Shown: piece after piece, positions 12,591 to 23,556 of the stretch
How positions within the stretch are numbered: position 1 is the first letter of the stretch
Layout of the letters: every line of letters starts with the position of its first letter
Origin: Cryptomeria japonica
Taxonomy: Eukaryota > Streptophyta > Pinopsida > Cupressales > Cupressaceae
Length of the DNA: 64,000 nt
Direction: 5' to 3'
Assembly: GCF_030272615.1 (NCBI RefSeq)
Contig: NC_081406.1
Coordinates: 172,802,861 to 172,866,860 of the forward strand
The notes under the pieces: generated by a model
Databases searched by the model: none
Told to the model about the DNA's origin: nothing
What the model saw: only the letters and a program-made list of their open reading frames with translations
Made by a program: the position numbers and the translations under genes

Positions 12591-15173
12591 GTAGCTTCTA
12601 TAGTCTATTTTCCTCATTTATGTGAACCTATTTCTATGCTATTTACAAACGTATTTCCTACAATTGAGCAAGCCTCCTTCTTACTTTTACAAGACCATCA
12701 TTACATTCACTCTAGATGTGAAAAAAATGAATTGTGATTTGGTTGGAAAACCTAGATACCTCTTTAAAGAATAGGAAGAGAAAATGTTGGACCGAGAAAC
12801 CCCGCCCTCCACTAAATGTGCTCTTAAATTCAGTGCAGATTTGCCTTCTCCACAAAACGCTCTGATAGGGAGTTGGTGCAAGGTGGTTACCAAGTGGCTA
12901 GTATGTTTGCTAAGTGATAGATCCTTACCGTTTTCAAGGTGTAGTCACCAAGGACAGAGTGCAAAATAGCTCAAATGCAATCTAACAACTCTCCTTGTTC
13001 CACCTCCCTATGTCAAACTCTCCTTGGCTACTCAAGGGCTTCAACTCCATAGTTGTTGTCATCCTTTCAAGTGCTCCAAAACCGACTTATGAAGTCAAAC
13101 TCACCAAATATGTTGGATTCATGTTAGGTTAACCTATTTCAACTTGATTTGTTGGGTTTCATGCTTTGCAACCTTCTTTGGCATACCCGATTTGACAAAA
13201 ACCTAGTTTTAGGCCTAAAACGGGCTACTATGAATTAGCCCTCCTTTTGGTGTTTTGTGTTCACCCTGCTCAAGCGATGGACTTCTAGGCAAAAATAAGT
13301 TGATATTTAGACACTCTTTTGGGAGTTCTTGAAGATTTTCAAAGTCTCAGGGTCTCTTAGGCCTTCTCCATGACTGTCCCAAAAATGGGTGAAAAAGGAG
13401 GGTTTGGTAGGGTTTTGATGGTGAAAATGAATCTTCGAGCTAGAGACCTCCAATATGAAACAAGAAACCTTAGTTCTATCATGCTATTAACTAATTAGGC
13501 CACAATAAAGAATATTTACACTTCAAAGATTGGAGAACAAGTTTTTACAAAATGCACATAAGGAGAGTGCAACAATTGACAACTTTTCCATTATTGCCTC
13601 TTACAAACACATCATTTGCAAATAACCAATTAGATTAAAACATGTAAACATGTCTACCATTTAGAGACAATAGAGAGTCATATTATCCCTGCACACAAGC
13701 ATTAGGCAATTATAAACCATGAGTCATACATTGTCAAAACCAATTTATCACTGCACTTTGCCCTTTCACTGGTTTTTCCACTGTGACCTGCACTTTACCA
13801 CTGTCAAAACACCTTTGCAAAGGTCTGATTGGTGCTTTTCTATCACTGCTCTATCTTTAGAGTTTTTTTTCCTTCATACCTACTATGTGGAAGAGGAAGA
13901 ATGCAATAACAACATCATTTAAAATGCTAAAATCAGTCATAAATGACTGTGACAGCCTGTTAGGCGATACACTTTGCCTAAAGGGATCATTGCTTGATCT
14001 TGGCAAACACAAACCCATGGGCAGAGTCAAACACCTTTCCTTGCTCTTGTTTGCAAACAAACAAAGAAGATGCAAGGTTTTACACACACCAATATATGGT
14101 GGAGAGCAAACAAATGAAGGGAAAACTAATACCAAAACAGTGACTCACTGTTTTTGTTACAATTTACACAAACAGAAAGTGCAACCTTCCTTCCCTTGGC
14201 ATAGAAATCCTCTTAGCCTTCACTTACAGTCTTAAAAATCAAAGCAAGTCTGTCCATCTGATAAATGCATTTACTATGGAAGAGCAAAGCATCAAACTAC
14301 TTCAAGACCCTAGCCAAATGGCACACTTGCCTAGGGCTCCATGGCCACATAACTCCTTACACCTGCATTCATGAAAAAAAAACATGTATTTACATAATTT
14401 ACAAGTTGACCAACTGGTTCTTTGGAAGCCATGAACATTTTAGGACTTCAAGAAGCCAAGTTGGTCAAGCATCCTTGCCAATTTCCTAGACAAGACAGTG
14501 AAACTGTCAAAACAAACTAATTTTACTAAAAACTCAAAACTTGATGAAATTAGATGCCATCAAAGGGAAAAGCTTAAGAAAACATAATAGAATCTTAAAA
14601 TGCAAGAACAATATGGCCAAGTACAGCAGGTGTATGGACTGTTGTTCACATGGAGTTAAAAACTAGAGAAAAACCAAGTAAAACTAGTGCAAACTTGTAA
14701 AATGCTTCATAAATCCATGAAATAAACCCTTACAATGGTTCAAATAGGAGAATAAATACCTCCACAAATCAGTTATCCACCTGTACGGACAGGTAGATGT
14801 CCAAGAGTACACAAATTTGACATTTTTATGTCTAAAATGACAACTTTTAATGCCTAGGTGATGCAAGGTTGACCTCCAAGATTAACCATCACCTAAAAAC
14901 ACTTCTCACACCTAAAAACCAAGAATAAAACATGTCTAAAACCTTTTCAAAATAAAAACACATCAAAAACTCACTTTTTACAACATTTTGCCAGACAACT
15001 CCAAAACTAGCAATTTTGGGCAAAAAGACGAAAATAGGAAACATGACCACACAATGAGTTCAAAACTCATCCAAACAACTTAGAACAACTCAAAATAAAC
15101 TTAGACAAACTTTCCAACTCAACACTAAGAAAAATCAAACCTATGATGAAAATGAAGCTAAAAATTAAGCTAG
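12591..15173 (+). other. probable intron or decayed linker of the RPA1-like gene
   Basis: About 2.6 kb without recognisable domains separates the RPA70N exon from the DBD-A segment. It opens with a GT donor and ends near a weak CTAG acceptor. ORFs of 60-116 aa inside it have no family resemblance. In RPA1 a variable linker joins RPA70N to DBD-A, so part of the linker may be unrecognised here. Confidence 0.4.
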
Positions 15174-15638
15174 GTGCTCCTGCACCACGGTCCCTCTGAA
15201 AATATCAACCCTATTAAAAGCTTGAACCCTTACCAAAACAATTGGACAATAAAAGGTTGAGTAACAAATAAGAGGAAAATGCATCAATATAATACAACAA
15301 AATGCAATGGCCAAGTTTTTAGTTTCAATATTATAGACAAAGAGGGTTGTGAAGTTAGAATTACTTCCTTTGATGAAATAGCAGAATTGCACTATCACCG
15401 AGTTGAAAAAGGAGCTTCATATGTTGTTTCCAAAGGTTCTATAAAAGATGCAAACACAGTATACCATAAGCTTAACAACCACCTTGAGATTATCTTGACT
15501 GAAACTTTAGTTTTGAGGCGGTGTGCCCCTGATTCTGTTGAGACAGAAAAAAAACCCACTTCACCCCTATTAATGAAGTTCTCACCAGTACCAACAATAC
15601 ATTGGTTGATGTTATTGGTGTTGTTGTCAATGTCAGAG
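15174..15638 (+). pseudogene. RPA1-like: RPA1-like DBD-A and start of DBD-B, cut by a retrotransposon
   Basis: This is DBD-A, one of the two main ssDNA-binding OB folds of RPA1. The translation follows the family: INPIKSLNPYQNNWTIKG, then VTNKRK, GQVFSFNIIDKEG, VRITSFDEIAE, YVVSKGSIKDA and HLEIILTET. A TGA at 15,258-15,260 replaces the residue after WTIKG, where relatives have an Arg or Ala-Arg position; CGA to TGA is a likely route. The next stretch (NTLVDVIGVVVNV) is the first strand of DBD-B and stops at the chromovirus boundary, 15,638. The frame resumes on the far side at 23,557. DBD-A aromatic residues that stack on ssDNA were not individually checked. Confidence 0.85.
15634..15638. repeat. 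target-site duplication CAGAG, left copy
   Basis: CAGAG directly precedes the TG of the left LTR; the identical CAGAG directly follows the CA of the right LTR at 23,552-23,556. Five bases is the usual duplication for Ty3/gypsy integrase. Confidence 0.95.
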
Positions 15639-17244
15639 TGGTGCAAGAGCACCCTTCCAAACTCTTTCTCTTTCTTTTTTTTGTTGGTGTCATGCTTCTT
15701 TAGAAGCCATTGTACATGAATAAGAGCTATGAGCTCATGTGTGCTAGACTAGGTCCTAGTTAGGGTCCTAGTGGAGATCTTAGGGGTCATGAGTCAAGAT
15801 TGTGATTTTCCTAAAAATGGAGGGTATGTGCATCCTTGAAGTGTTTAGGGGTCTTTTATAACATGGTGGTGTCCTTAGGTTGGCCTATTGTAGGTCTAGG
15901 AGTCATAAAAAGCAACATTGGGAAAGTTGCTCAAAAGTTGCAAAAGTTGCATGACAACTTTTAAAAGTTGTCAAGCAACTTTTCCACCATGATGTCAAGT
16001 TCTTTAGGTTAGCGTGGAAAACCCTAGTTTGGGCACACAAACTGAGGCAAAGTTAGTATAAGTACTAGCAAACCCTAAATTCATAGGTTGAATGTCAGAC
16101 ATAGTACGGCCCTAGCAAAGATATCAGACTAAGGCTGTAAAACTGTTACCAGTCAGTTTGAATGAAGAGATCAAGCAAGTTAATGGATTGAGAAATGTCT
16201 GAATCTGTGTGGAATGTTTGTCATGGTGTAAATACTTTCATTTCAAGCAATTAGTTTAGGTTTTTACTTGCAGATTGAGTGTGTGTGTAAATAGTTTGTA
16301 AACTGTCTTCTTACTGTCCAGTTTGGGACAAGATTGTGTAAATGAAGTCTTAACTCCATTCCCCATTGTGGAACCACCATGAAACCATGGGGAATGGATG
16401 TGAAGACCCTGTACTATAGTCCCAAGCAAGAAGGGCCCTTAAAAATGCAGGAAAGCCAAGAAAAGACCTACTCCTAGGCGAGACTGGACAGTGCTCGGTT
16501 AGGAGAGGTTGAATTGCAGAGGTCTTGGAGAGCAAGGTTGGACAAAGGAGAGTGCATCCTTTGGAGGAAGTACAGAGGAGTGTTAGAAGCATCATTGGTG
16601 TGAAGGAGGAGCCTCCACCAATCCAAACAAGGTGGCTAACACACAAAACCTTCATTGTGACCCAGGCAAACCACAAAACCCTCACAAAACCCTTAAAAAA
16701 CCCAAAATTCGCCCTAGGTACTGTACGACCACTTGGAGGCCCAAAACCTAGGAAATTCTTGAGCCCTTGCCAATTGAATGGCAGTCCATTTTCGGAGTTA
16801 GGGTTGTTTGTGCATCGTTTGTGAGAGGGAGCCCTAGAAGACCGGTTAGGAGGCCTAATTGGTCCTAATCCTTGTAGCCCTATTTTGTAAGCAAAAACAC
16901 AAAACAGTGAAATCGGTAGAAAGGATGAAGGTAGCAACTTCTTGGGGGCACATGGAGGGATGTAAAACATGGTTTGAGACCTGAGTTAACCTTTCTAAGA
17001 CCTTGGAAAGTGTCAAACAAGCCTTAGCCCTTATTAGCCATAGTAAGGGGTTTTGAGTCTCATGAGTAGGTAAGACCTTAGCAACAACATAGCAACTCAT
17101 TGGTGGGTGGATTGGGCAAGGTCAGGGCATTCCTCAAGAAAAGGGAGTCCTAGAGACACTAGGGTGTGAGAAGAACACCAGGTGATCCAAGGAAAGGATC
17201 CAGGAGCATAGACTAGGCTAGTCTATCCCATACCCCGCCCATCA
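15639..17244 (+). mobile_element. left LTR of the chromovirus
   Basis: Begins TGGTGCAAGAGC and ends CCCGCCCATCA, flanked by CAGAG on the outside and the primer site on the inside. It contains the short inverted segment around AAGTTGCATGACAACTTTTA (near 15,935-15,980). The 206-residue minus-strand ORF inside it is not a gene; its counterpart in the right LTR is shorter. Confidence 0.95.
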
Positions 17245-17247
17245 GAT

Positions 17248-17259
17248 TGGTATCAGAGC
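17248..17259 (+). promoter_or_regulatory. primer-binding site, initiator tRNA-Met
   Basis: TGGTATCAGAGC three bases after the LTR end. This is where minus-strand cDNA synthesis would be primed. Confidence 0.95.
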
Positions 17260-17284
17260 AAGTGAAAGACTTGTTGGACTGTGT

Positions 17285-18647
17285 ATGTCTCTATATACTG
17301 GAGAATCAGTAGGGGAGAGAAGAATGGTTACTAATGCAAAGCTGGCTAGAGAAGTAGAAGAGCAAAAGGAGAAAAATAGGCTCCTTGAAGCAGCTATGAG
17401 TGAGATAAGGGATAAACTGCAGGAAGTGGTGGATCAGAGAACACATGAACCTTGGGATGAAGACACCAAGGGTAAAGGCAAGAAGACTATAGATATAGAT
17501 GACATAATTCCTGAACCAAATCCCTTTGTTCAATGAAGAACCTTTTGTGAAGGCTATCAAGGCCTTGAACACCAAAGCCTTTGAAGGATTGCCACATTTT
17601 AGTGGAAGAGTGGACATAGACACTGTTATGGAATGGATTGAGGGCATGGAAAACCACTTTGAGTGTAAGGGAATGACAGAGGCTCATAAGGTTAAAGTTG
17701 CCAAATCAAGAATGAGGGGAGCAACTTTGACATGGTGGAAGTACCTACAAGAAGAAAGGGTTAACATGGGGAAGCTACCTATTGCAAATTGGAAAGCTAT
17801 GGTGAGTAAGATTAAGGAGAACTACTTACCAAAGGATTATGAAGTCCAACTTCATAAGAAGAGACAAGGATTGAAGCAGAAGGATCTTGATGTAACCTCC
17901 TACACCGAAGAATTCCAAAAACTTTGTCTTAGATCAAAGGTTCAAGAAGATGAATCTATCAAGGTGGCTAGGTATCTAAGTGGCCTAAAGTGGAACATTC
18001 AGGAGGAGATAAGCCTATGGACTCCTACTACTGTTCAAAAATGCCATCAGCTTGCTGTCAAGGTAGAAGAGAGGAACAAAAGGAAAGGAGACTCCAATAA
18101 TAGGGGTAGAGGCAGAGGTAGAGATCAAGTGAATCACCGAGGTGGTTACCAAAGCAAAGCAAATGAGCAGAGAAACCAAGGAGAAGCCAAGTTGACTGAG
18201 CATGGCAGTGAAACCAATCTTAGAGGAGAACACTCTAGAGGAAGAGGTGCACAAGGTGGTTCAAATAGGGGTAGAAGTACCGGCAGAGGTAACTCCTATT
18301 TTGCAACAATGAAGTGCTACAATTGTGGACAATTGGGACACCCGACATATAGATACCCTGACAAGCCTACCACATCAAACAATGGAAAGAGGGTTGCATA
18401 TGCACAAGAAGACTCTTCAAGCAGCAAGACACCGGATGTGGGCCAGATTGAATCAGAAGTTGGGGAGAATCTGATGTTCAATAGGATTTTGATCAGACAA
18501 CCAGTTAAGGAGGAACCCAAACATAGGAGAGCATTGTTTAGGGTGAGATGCAAAGTTCTTGGTAAAGTGTGCAAGGTGATAGTTGATACAGGCTCAACTG
18601 ATAACATCATCTCAGAAGAGGCAATTAGGAAGTTGAAACTCACATGA
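17285..18647 (+). pseudogene. gag-pro: chromovirus gag and protease
   Basis: Gag packages element RNA; the aspartic protease would process the polyprotein. The first 84 codons (from 17,285) are a charged, coiled-coil-like N-terminus; the frame then shifts near 17,527 into a long frame to 18,647. That frame holds the capsid-like retrotransposon gag domain (WIEGMENHF, ATLTWWKYL, YTEEFQKLCL), an Arg/Gly/Asn-rich basic stretch, a zinc knuckle whose last Cys is replaced by Tyr (CYNCGQLGHPTYRYP), and the protease active site VIVDTGSTDNI. A TGA at 18,645-18,647 cuts the protease. The knuckle change alone would impair RNA binding. Confidence 0.9.
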
Positions 18648-19709
18648 ATACCCCACACCAATCCTTACAAAGTGACTTGGTTGAACAAAGGACGTAGTGT
18701 GCTAGTCAATGAGTAGACTTGGGTAGAGTTTTCTATTGGAGGATACAAGGACAAGATCCTTTGTGATGTGTTGCCTATGGATGCATGCCACTTGTTGCTA
18801 GGAAGACCCTGGCAATTTGATAGGAAGGTGATATATGATGGAGAGGAGAACTCCATATCATTCAAGAAGGACAGCAAGACTTTCAAGATTCAGTCTTTGA
18901 CAGAGGATGAAGAGGGCACTTAAAAAACACCTAGTGTTTTAATGGCTAATGGTAAAGAGTTCCTAAATTTGCTACATGAGGAGGAGATAGTGAAGTGTGC
19001 CATATTTGTGAAGCCAAGTGAGAAAGCAGACAAGTTGCAGACAGAAATACCCAAGGAGGTAAAGCAAATGTTGCAAGAGTATAAGGACATAGTGAGTGAT
19101 GGAGCACCTGCAACACTCCCACCAAGAAGGTCTATAAGCCATCAGATAGACTTTGTTCCCGGTGCATCCTTACCTAACAAGGCTGCATATAAGCTCACAC
19201 CTGATCAGAATAAGGAGGTAGCAAGGCAAGTGCAGGAGTTATTGGAACAAGGACTGATTAAGAAGAGCATCAGCCCATGTGCAGTCCTGGTAGTGCTAGC
19301 ATCAAAAAAAGGAGGTAAGTGGAGACTATGCATTGACTCAAGAGCAATCAATAGGATAAACATAAGGTATAGGTTTCCTATTCCTAGAATAGAGGATCTA
19401 ATGAACTATTTAGGAGGGGCTATGTATTTTACCAAGCTAGACCTTAAAAGTGGTTATCACCAGATAAGAATTAAGGAGGGTGATGAGTGGAAGACTTCTT
19501 TTAAAACCACAGATGGATTGTATGAATGGCTTGTGATGCCATTTGGGCTTACTAATTCTCCAAGCACCTTCATGAGGTTGATGAATGAAGTGTTGAAGGA
19601 TTTCACAGGCAGATTTGTGGTAGTGTACCTAGATGACAATGTCATCTATAGCAGAACCAAGGAAGAGCACCTTGAGCATTTGAGGTTAGTTTTACAAAAG
19701 GTTGCATGA
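18648..19709 (+). pseudogene. pol: chromovirus protease end and reverse transcriptase
   Basis: Same frame as the gag-protease block. The rest of the protease (CHLLLGRPWQFD) carries stops at 18,714-18,716 and 18,921-18,923. The reverse transcriptase palm and fingers follow (from about 18,942): KWRLCIDSRAIN, FTKLDLKSGYHQIRI, WLVMPFGLTNSPSTF and the catalytic YLDDNVIYS, where Asn replaces the usual Ile or Val after the Asp pair. The frame ends at a TGA at 19,707-19,709 and a shift moves the reading to another frame within the thumb. Confidence 0.9.
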
Positions 19710-20436
19710 GGAGAAATTATCCATCAACCTAGAGAAGTGTGACTTCTTGAAGCAAGAGCTGGTTTACTTAGGATTTGTTGTGTCTAAGGGAACCTTGAAG
19801 ATGGATCCAAGCAAAGTGGAGGCAATCTTGAATTGGCCTGCACCTAAAACAGGGACTGAAGTTAGAAGTTTCCATGGATTAGCTCAATTCTATAGGAAAT
19901 TTGTGAGGAATTTCAGTGGTATATGTGCACCAGTCCTTGACACCATTAAAGGAGGTCTTAAAACTAAGTTTGAATGGACCGAGCAGGCAGACAAAGCATT
20001 TCAATTGTTGAAACAGGAAGTAGCCACAAAACCTATCCTTATCCTACCTACGTTTGATCAGCTATTCACTTTGGAGTGTGATGCAAGTGGAGTTGCAGTA
20101 GGCGATGTGTTGAGTCAAGAGGGAAGATCTATGGCATTTTTCAGTGAGAAGCTTAATGAAGCAAACAAGAAGTACTCAGCCTATGACCTAGAGTTATATG
20201 CATTAGTGCAGTCTCTAAAGAAATGGAGGCATTACCTACTTCCAAAAGATTTTGTAGTGTTCACAGACAACCAAGCATTGAGTTATATCAACACTCAAGA
20301 GAAGCTAAGCAAAAAGCATCTGAAATGGATGGAATATCTCCAATCCTTCACCTTCACCATCAAGCATAAGAAGGGGCAGCTTAATAAGGTGGCGGATGCA
20401 TTAAGCAGAAAGTTGTTGACAGTTCAAGAGTTATAG
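19702..20436 (+). pseudogene. pol: chromovirus RT thumb and RNase H
   Basis: Continues the polymerase after a frameshift at about 19,700. Recognisable parts are the thumb (LEKCDFLKQELVYLGFVVS, RSFHGLAQFYRKFVRNF) and Ty3-type RNase H (LECDASGVAVGDVLSQ, YDLELYALVQSLKKWRHYL, VFTDNQALSYI, ADALSRK). The RNase H Asp-Glu-Asp residues appear present. The segment ends at TAG 20,434-20,436, in frame with the integrase that follows, so the break is a single stop. Confidence 0.9.
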
Positions 20437-21384
20437 TTGCAGAGCATAGGAATAGAAGGTTTCAAAGACCTCTATGAAGGAGATGAAGACTTCTCAACAA
20501 CTTACAAGGTTTGCAAAGAGTTTGAGAACCATTTCCATGGTGAGTATGCAGATTACACTCTCCAAAATGGTCTCTTGTTCAAAGGTAACCAGTTGTGTGT
20601 ACCTAGAGGATCCATGAGGGAGAACCTCATCCAACAGAAACATAATGGCAGTTTAAGTGGACACTTTGGGATTAATAAGACCCTAGATTTAGTGCAGAGA
20701 TACTACTATTGGCCAAAGTTTCCAAGAGATGTGAAAAGATATGTAGAACAGTGTGGTGTATGCCAAAGAGCCAAAGGTGGATCAAGCAATGCCGGTTTAT
20801 ATCAACCATTACCAGTCCCTAACAGGCCTTGGGAATGCATAAGCATGGACTTTGTAGTAGGACTTCCCAAGACAAAAACAAGTATGGACAACATCTATGT
20901 GGTAGTAGATAGATTTTCCAAGATGAGTCATTTTATCCCATGTAAGACTACACATGATGCAAGCTATGTTGCACATCTCTTCTTCAAAGAGATTGTTAGG
21001 ATTCGTGGACTCCCTTTAAGAATTGTTTCAGATAGGGACAACAAGTTCATGGGTCATTTTTGGCAAACATTATGGAGGAGACTAGGAACTAACTTGTCAT
21101 TTAGCTCAGCTTACCATCCACAAACAGATGGTCAGACTGAAGTCATCAATAGGGTGTAAGGTAACTTGTTGAGGTGTTTGACTAAGGAGTATGGCCAAAC
21201 ATGGGACCTAATCATTTCTCAAGCAGAGTATGCATATAATGACAGTGTGAATAGAACCACTGGTAGAAGTCCTTTTGAGGTGGTATATGGCAGACATCCA
21301 AGAGGAGTATGTGAGTTGAAAGACCTTGGTAGTTTGGAAATGAAGAGTGGGCAAGCAGAAGACTTCACTCAAACCATCAAGTAA
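20437..21384 (+). pseudogene. pol: chromovirus integrase
   Basis: Integrase joins cDNA to the target. The N-terminal HHCC zinc site is visible (HNGSLSGHFG ... CGVCQRAK), followed by the DDE core: the first Asp in ISMDFVVGLP, the second in IVSDRDNKF, and the Glu in HPQTDGQTEVINR. Stops at 21,157-21,159 (directly after INRV) and 21,382-21,384 interrupt the same frame. The stretch after the first stop (WDLIISQAEYAYN, GRSPFEVVYG) is the usual end of the core. The 5-bp target duplication fits this integrase class. Confidence 0.9.
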
Positions 21385-21441
21385 GTTCAGGAGCAAGTTA
21401 ACAAGGCCATCCATGAATCCACTCAAAAACTGAAAGCCAAA

Positions 21442-21924
21442 GTGGATGAGAAAAGGAGAGAAGTGCAGTTTAAGGTGGGTGACTATGTGATGGTCCATTT
21501 GAGCAAAGCTAGGATGAAAGGTGGTAATCCTACCAAACTGCAGATGAGAAGGGTAGGACCTTGTAGAATCCTGTCGCAATATGGTAAGAATTCCTACAAA
21601 GTTGACCTGCCTCTAGATTTAGCTATATCACCAGTCTTTAATGTAGCTGACCTGATCATGTACAAGGGTGAGATAGTAGGGCAGACTGAGAACCAAGCCA
21701 AGGTACTACAAGACCTTGATGTTAATGTCTTACCATAGGTGAAGAAGCCTAAAGTAGAGGAGATCTTGGAATCAAGGGTGAAGAAGTCAACTAGACACCA
21801 GGTCTACATGGAGCACTTAGTGAAACGGGCAGATGATCCAGTATCTAAAGCTACATGGGTGGAGGAGAGCAGGTTCAAGGTACTTGGAATAGACTCGGCT
21901 CTCATCTCTTCTTCTATTTCTTGA
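21442..21924 (+). pseudogene. pol: integrase C-terminus with chromodomain
   Basis: The first part (FKVGDYVMVHLSKARM, GPCRILSQYGKNSYKVDLP, SPVFNVADL) is the GPY/F-type C-terminal domain. After a TAG at 21,736-21,738, the same frame continues with a chromodomain: VEEILESRVKKSTRHQVYME, then LVKRADDPVSKATWVEES. In chromoviruses this domain steers insertion to marked chromatin. The aromatic cage looks incomplete, as in several plant chromovirus clades. The frame ends 10 bases before the polypurine tract. Confidence 0.85.
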
Positions 21925-21933
21925 GTTGTGTGC

Positions 21934-21945
21934 AGAGGGGGAGTA
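21934..21945 (+). promoter_or_regulatory. polypurine tract
   Basis: AGAGGGGGAGTA directly before the right LTR: the plus-strand cDNA priming site. Confidence 0.85.
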
Positions 21946-23551
21946 TGGTGCAGGAGCACCCTTCCAAACTCTTTCTCTTTCTTTGTTTTTTTGGTGTCAT
22001 GCTTCTTTAGAAGCCATTGTACATGAATAAGAGCTACGAGCTCATGTGTGCTAGACTAGGTCCTAGTTAGGGTCCTAGTGGAGATATTAGGGGTCATGAA
22101 TCAAGATTGTGATTTTCCTAAAAATGGATGGTATGTGTGTCCTTGAAGTGTTTAGGGGTCTTTTATAACATGGTGGTGTCCTTAGGTTGGCCCATTGAAG
22201 GTCTAGGAGTCATAAAAAGCAACATTGGGAAAGTTGCTCAAAAGTTGCAAAAGTTGCATGACAACTTTTAAAAGTTGTCAAGCAACTTTTCCACCATGAT
22301 GTCAAGTTCTTTAGGTTAGCATGGAAAACCCTAGTTTGGGCACACAAACTGAGGCAAAGGTAGTATAAGTACTAGCAAACCCTAAATTCATGGGTTGGAT
22401 GTCAGACATAGTACGGCCCTAGCAAAGATATCAGACTGAGACTGTAAAATTGTTACCAGTCAGTTTGAATGAAGAGATCAAGAAAGTTAATGGATTGAGA
22501 AACGTCTGAATATGTGTGGAATGTTTGTCATGGTGTAAATACTTTCATTTCAAACAATTAGTTTAGGTTTTTACTTGCAGATTAAGTGTGTGTGTAAATA
22601 GTTTGTAAACTATCTTCTTACTATCCAGTTTGGGACAGGATTGTGTAAATGAGGTCTTAACTCCATTCCCCATTGTGGAACCACCATGAAACCATGGGGA
22701 ATGGATGTGAAGACCCTGTACTATAGTCCCAAGCAAGAAGGGCCCTTAAAAATGCAGGAAAGTCAAGAAAAGACCTACTCCTAGGCGAGACTGGACAGTG
22801 CCTGGTTAGGAGAGGTTGAATTGCAGAGGTCTTGGAGAGCAAGGTTGGACAGAGGAGAGTGCATCCTTTGGAGGAAGTGTAGAGGAGTGTTAGAAGCATC
22901 ATTGGTGTGAAGGAGGAGCCTCCACCAATCCAAAAAAGGTGGCTAACACACAAAACCTTCACTGTGACCCAGGCAGACCACAAAACCTTCACAAAACCCT
23001 TAAAAAACCCAAAATTCGCCCTAGGCACTGTACGACCACTTGGAGGCCCAAAACCTAGGAAATCCTTGAGCCCTTGCCAATTGAATGGCAGTCCATTTTG
23101 GGAATTAGGGTTGTTTTTGCATCATTTGTGAGAGGGAGCCCTAGAAGACCGGTTAGGAGGCCTAATTGGTCCTAATCCTTATAGCCCTGTTTTGTAAGCA
23201 AAAACACAAAATAGTGAAATCAGTAGAAAGGATGAAGGTAGCAACTTCTTGGGGGCACATGGAGGGATGTAAAACAAGGTTTGAGACCTGAGTTAACCAT
23301 GCTAAGACCTTGGAAAGTGTGGAACAAGCCTTAGCCCTTATTAGCCATAGTAAGGGGTTTTGAGTCTCGTGAGTAGGTGAGACCTTAGCAGCAGCATAGC
23401 AACTCATTGGTGGGTGGATTGGGCAAGGTCAGGGGATTTCTCAAGCAAAAGGAGTCCTAGAGACACTAGGGTATGAGAAGAACACCAGGTGATCCAAGGA
23501 AAGGATCCAGGAGCATAGACTAGGCCAGTCTATCCCATACCCCGCCCATCA
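21946..23551 (+). mobile_element. right LTR of the chromovirus
   Basis: Opens TGGTGCAGGAGC and closes CCCGCCCATCA, 1,606 bp, the same length as the left LTR. Most differences from the left copy are transitions, as expected for methylated plant retrotransposons. Confidence 0.95.
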
Positions 23552-23556
23552 CAGAG
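23552..23556. repeat. target-site duplication CAGAG, right copy
   Basis: Perfect match to 15,634-15,638 and directly abutting the right LTR. Confidence 0.95.

Larger units (their letters stand above)
15639..23551 (+). mobile_element. complete but inactive Ty3/gypsy chromovirus, 7.9 kb
   Basis: A full-length element: LTR 15,639-17,244, tRNA-Met primer site, gag, protease, reverse transcriptase, RNase H, integrase, chromodomain, polypurine tract, LTR 21,946-23,551. The gene order PR-RT-RH-INT is Ty3/gypsy, and the C-terminal chromodomain places it among chromoviruses. Both LTRs are 1,606 bp, with roughly 70 differences noticed by eye (about 4%), so insertion is old but not ancient. Two frameshifts and at least seven in-frame stops make it non-autonomous. 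It sits in the RPA1-like pseudogene, same orientation. Confidence 0.95.

Noticed and set aside
16350-16970. 206-residue minus-strand ORF
   Set aside because: It lies wholly inside the chromovirus LTR; the counterpart in the other LTR is only 123 residues and differs by a stop, so it is a chance ORF.
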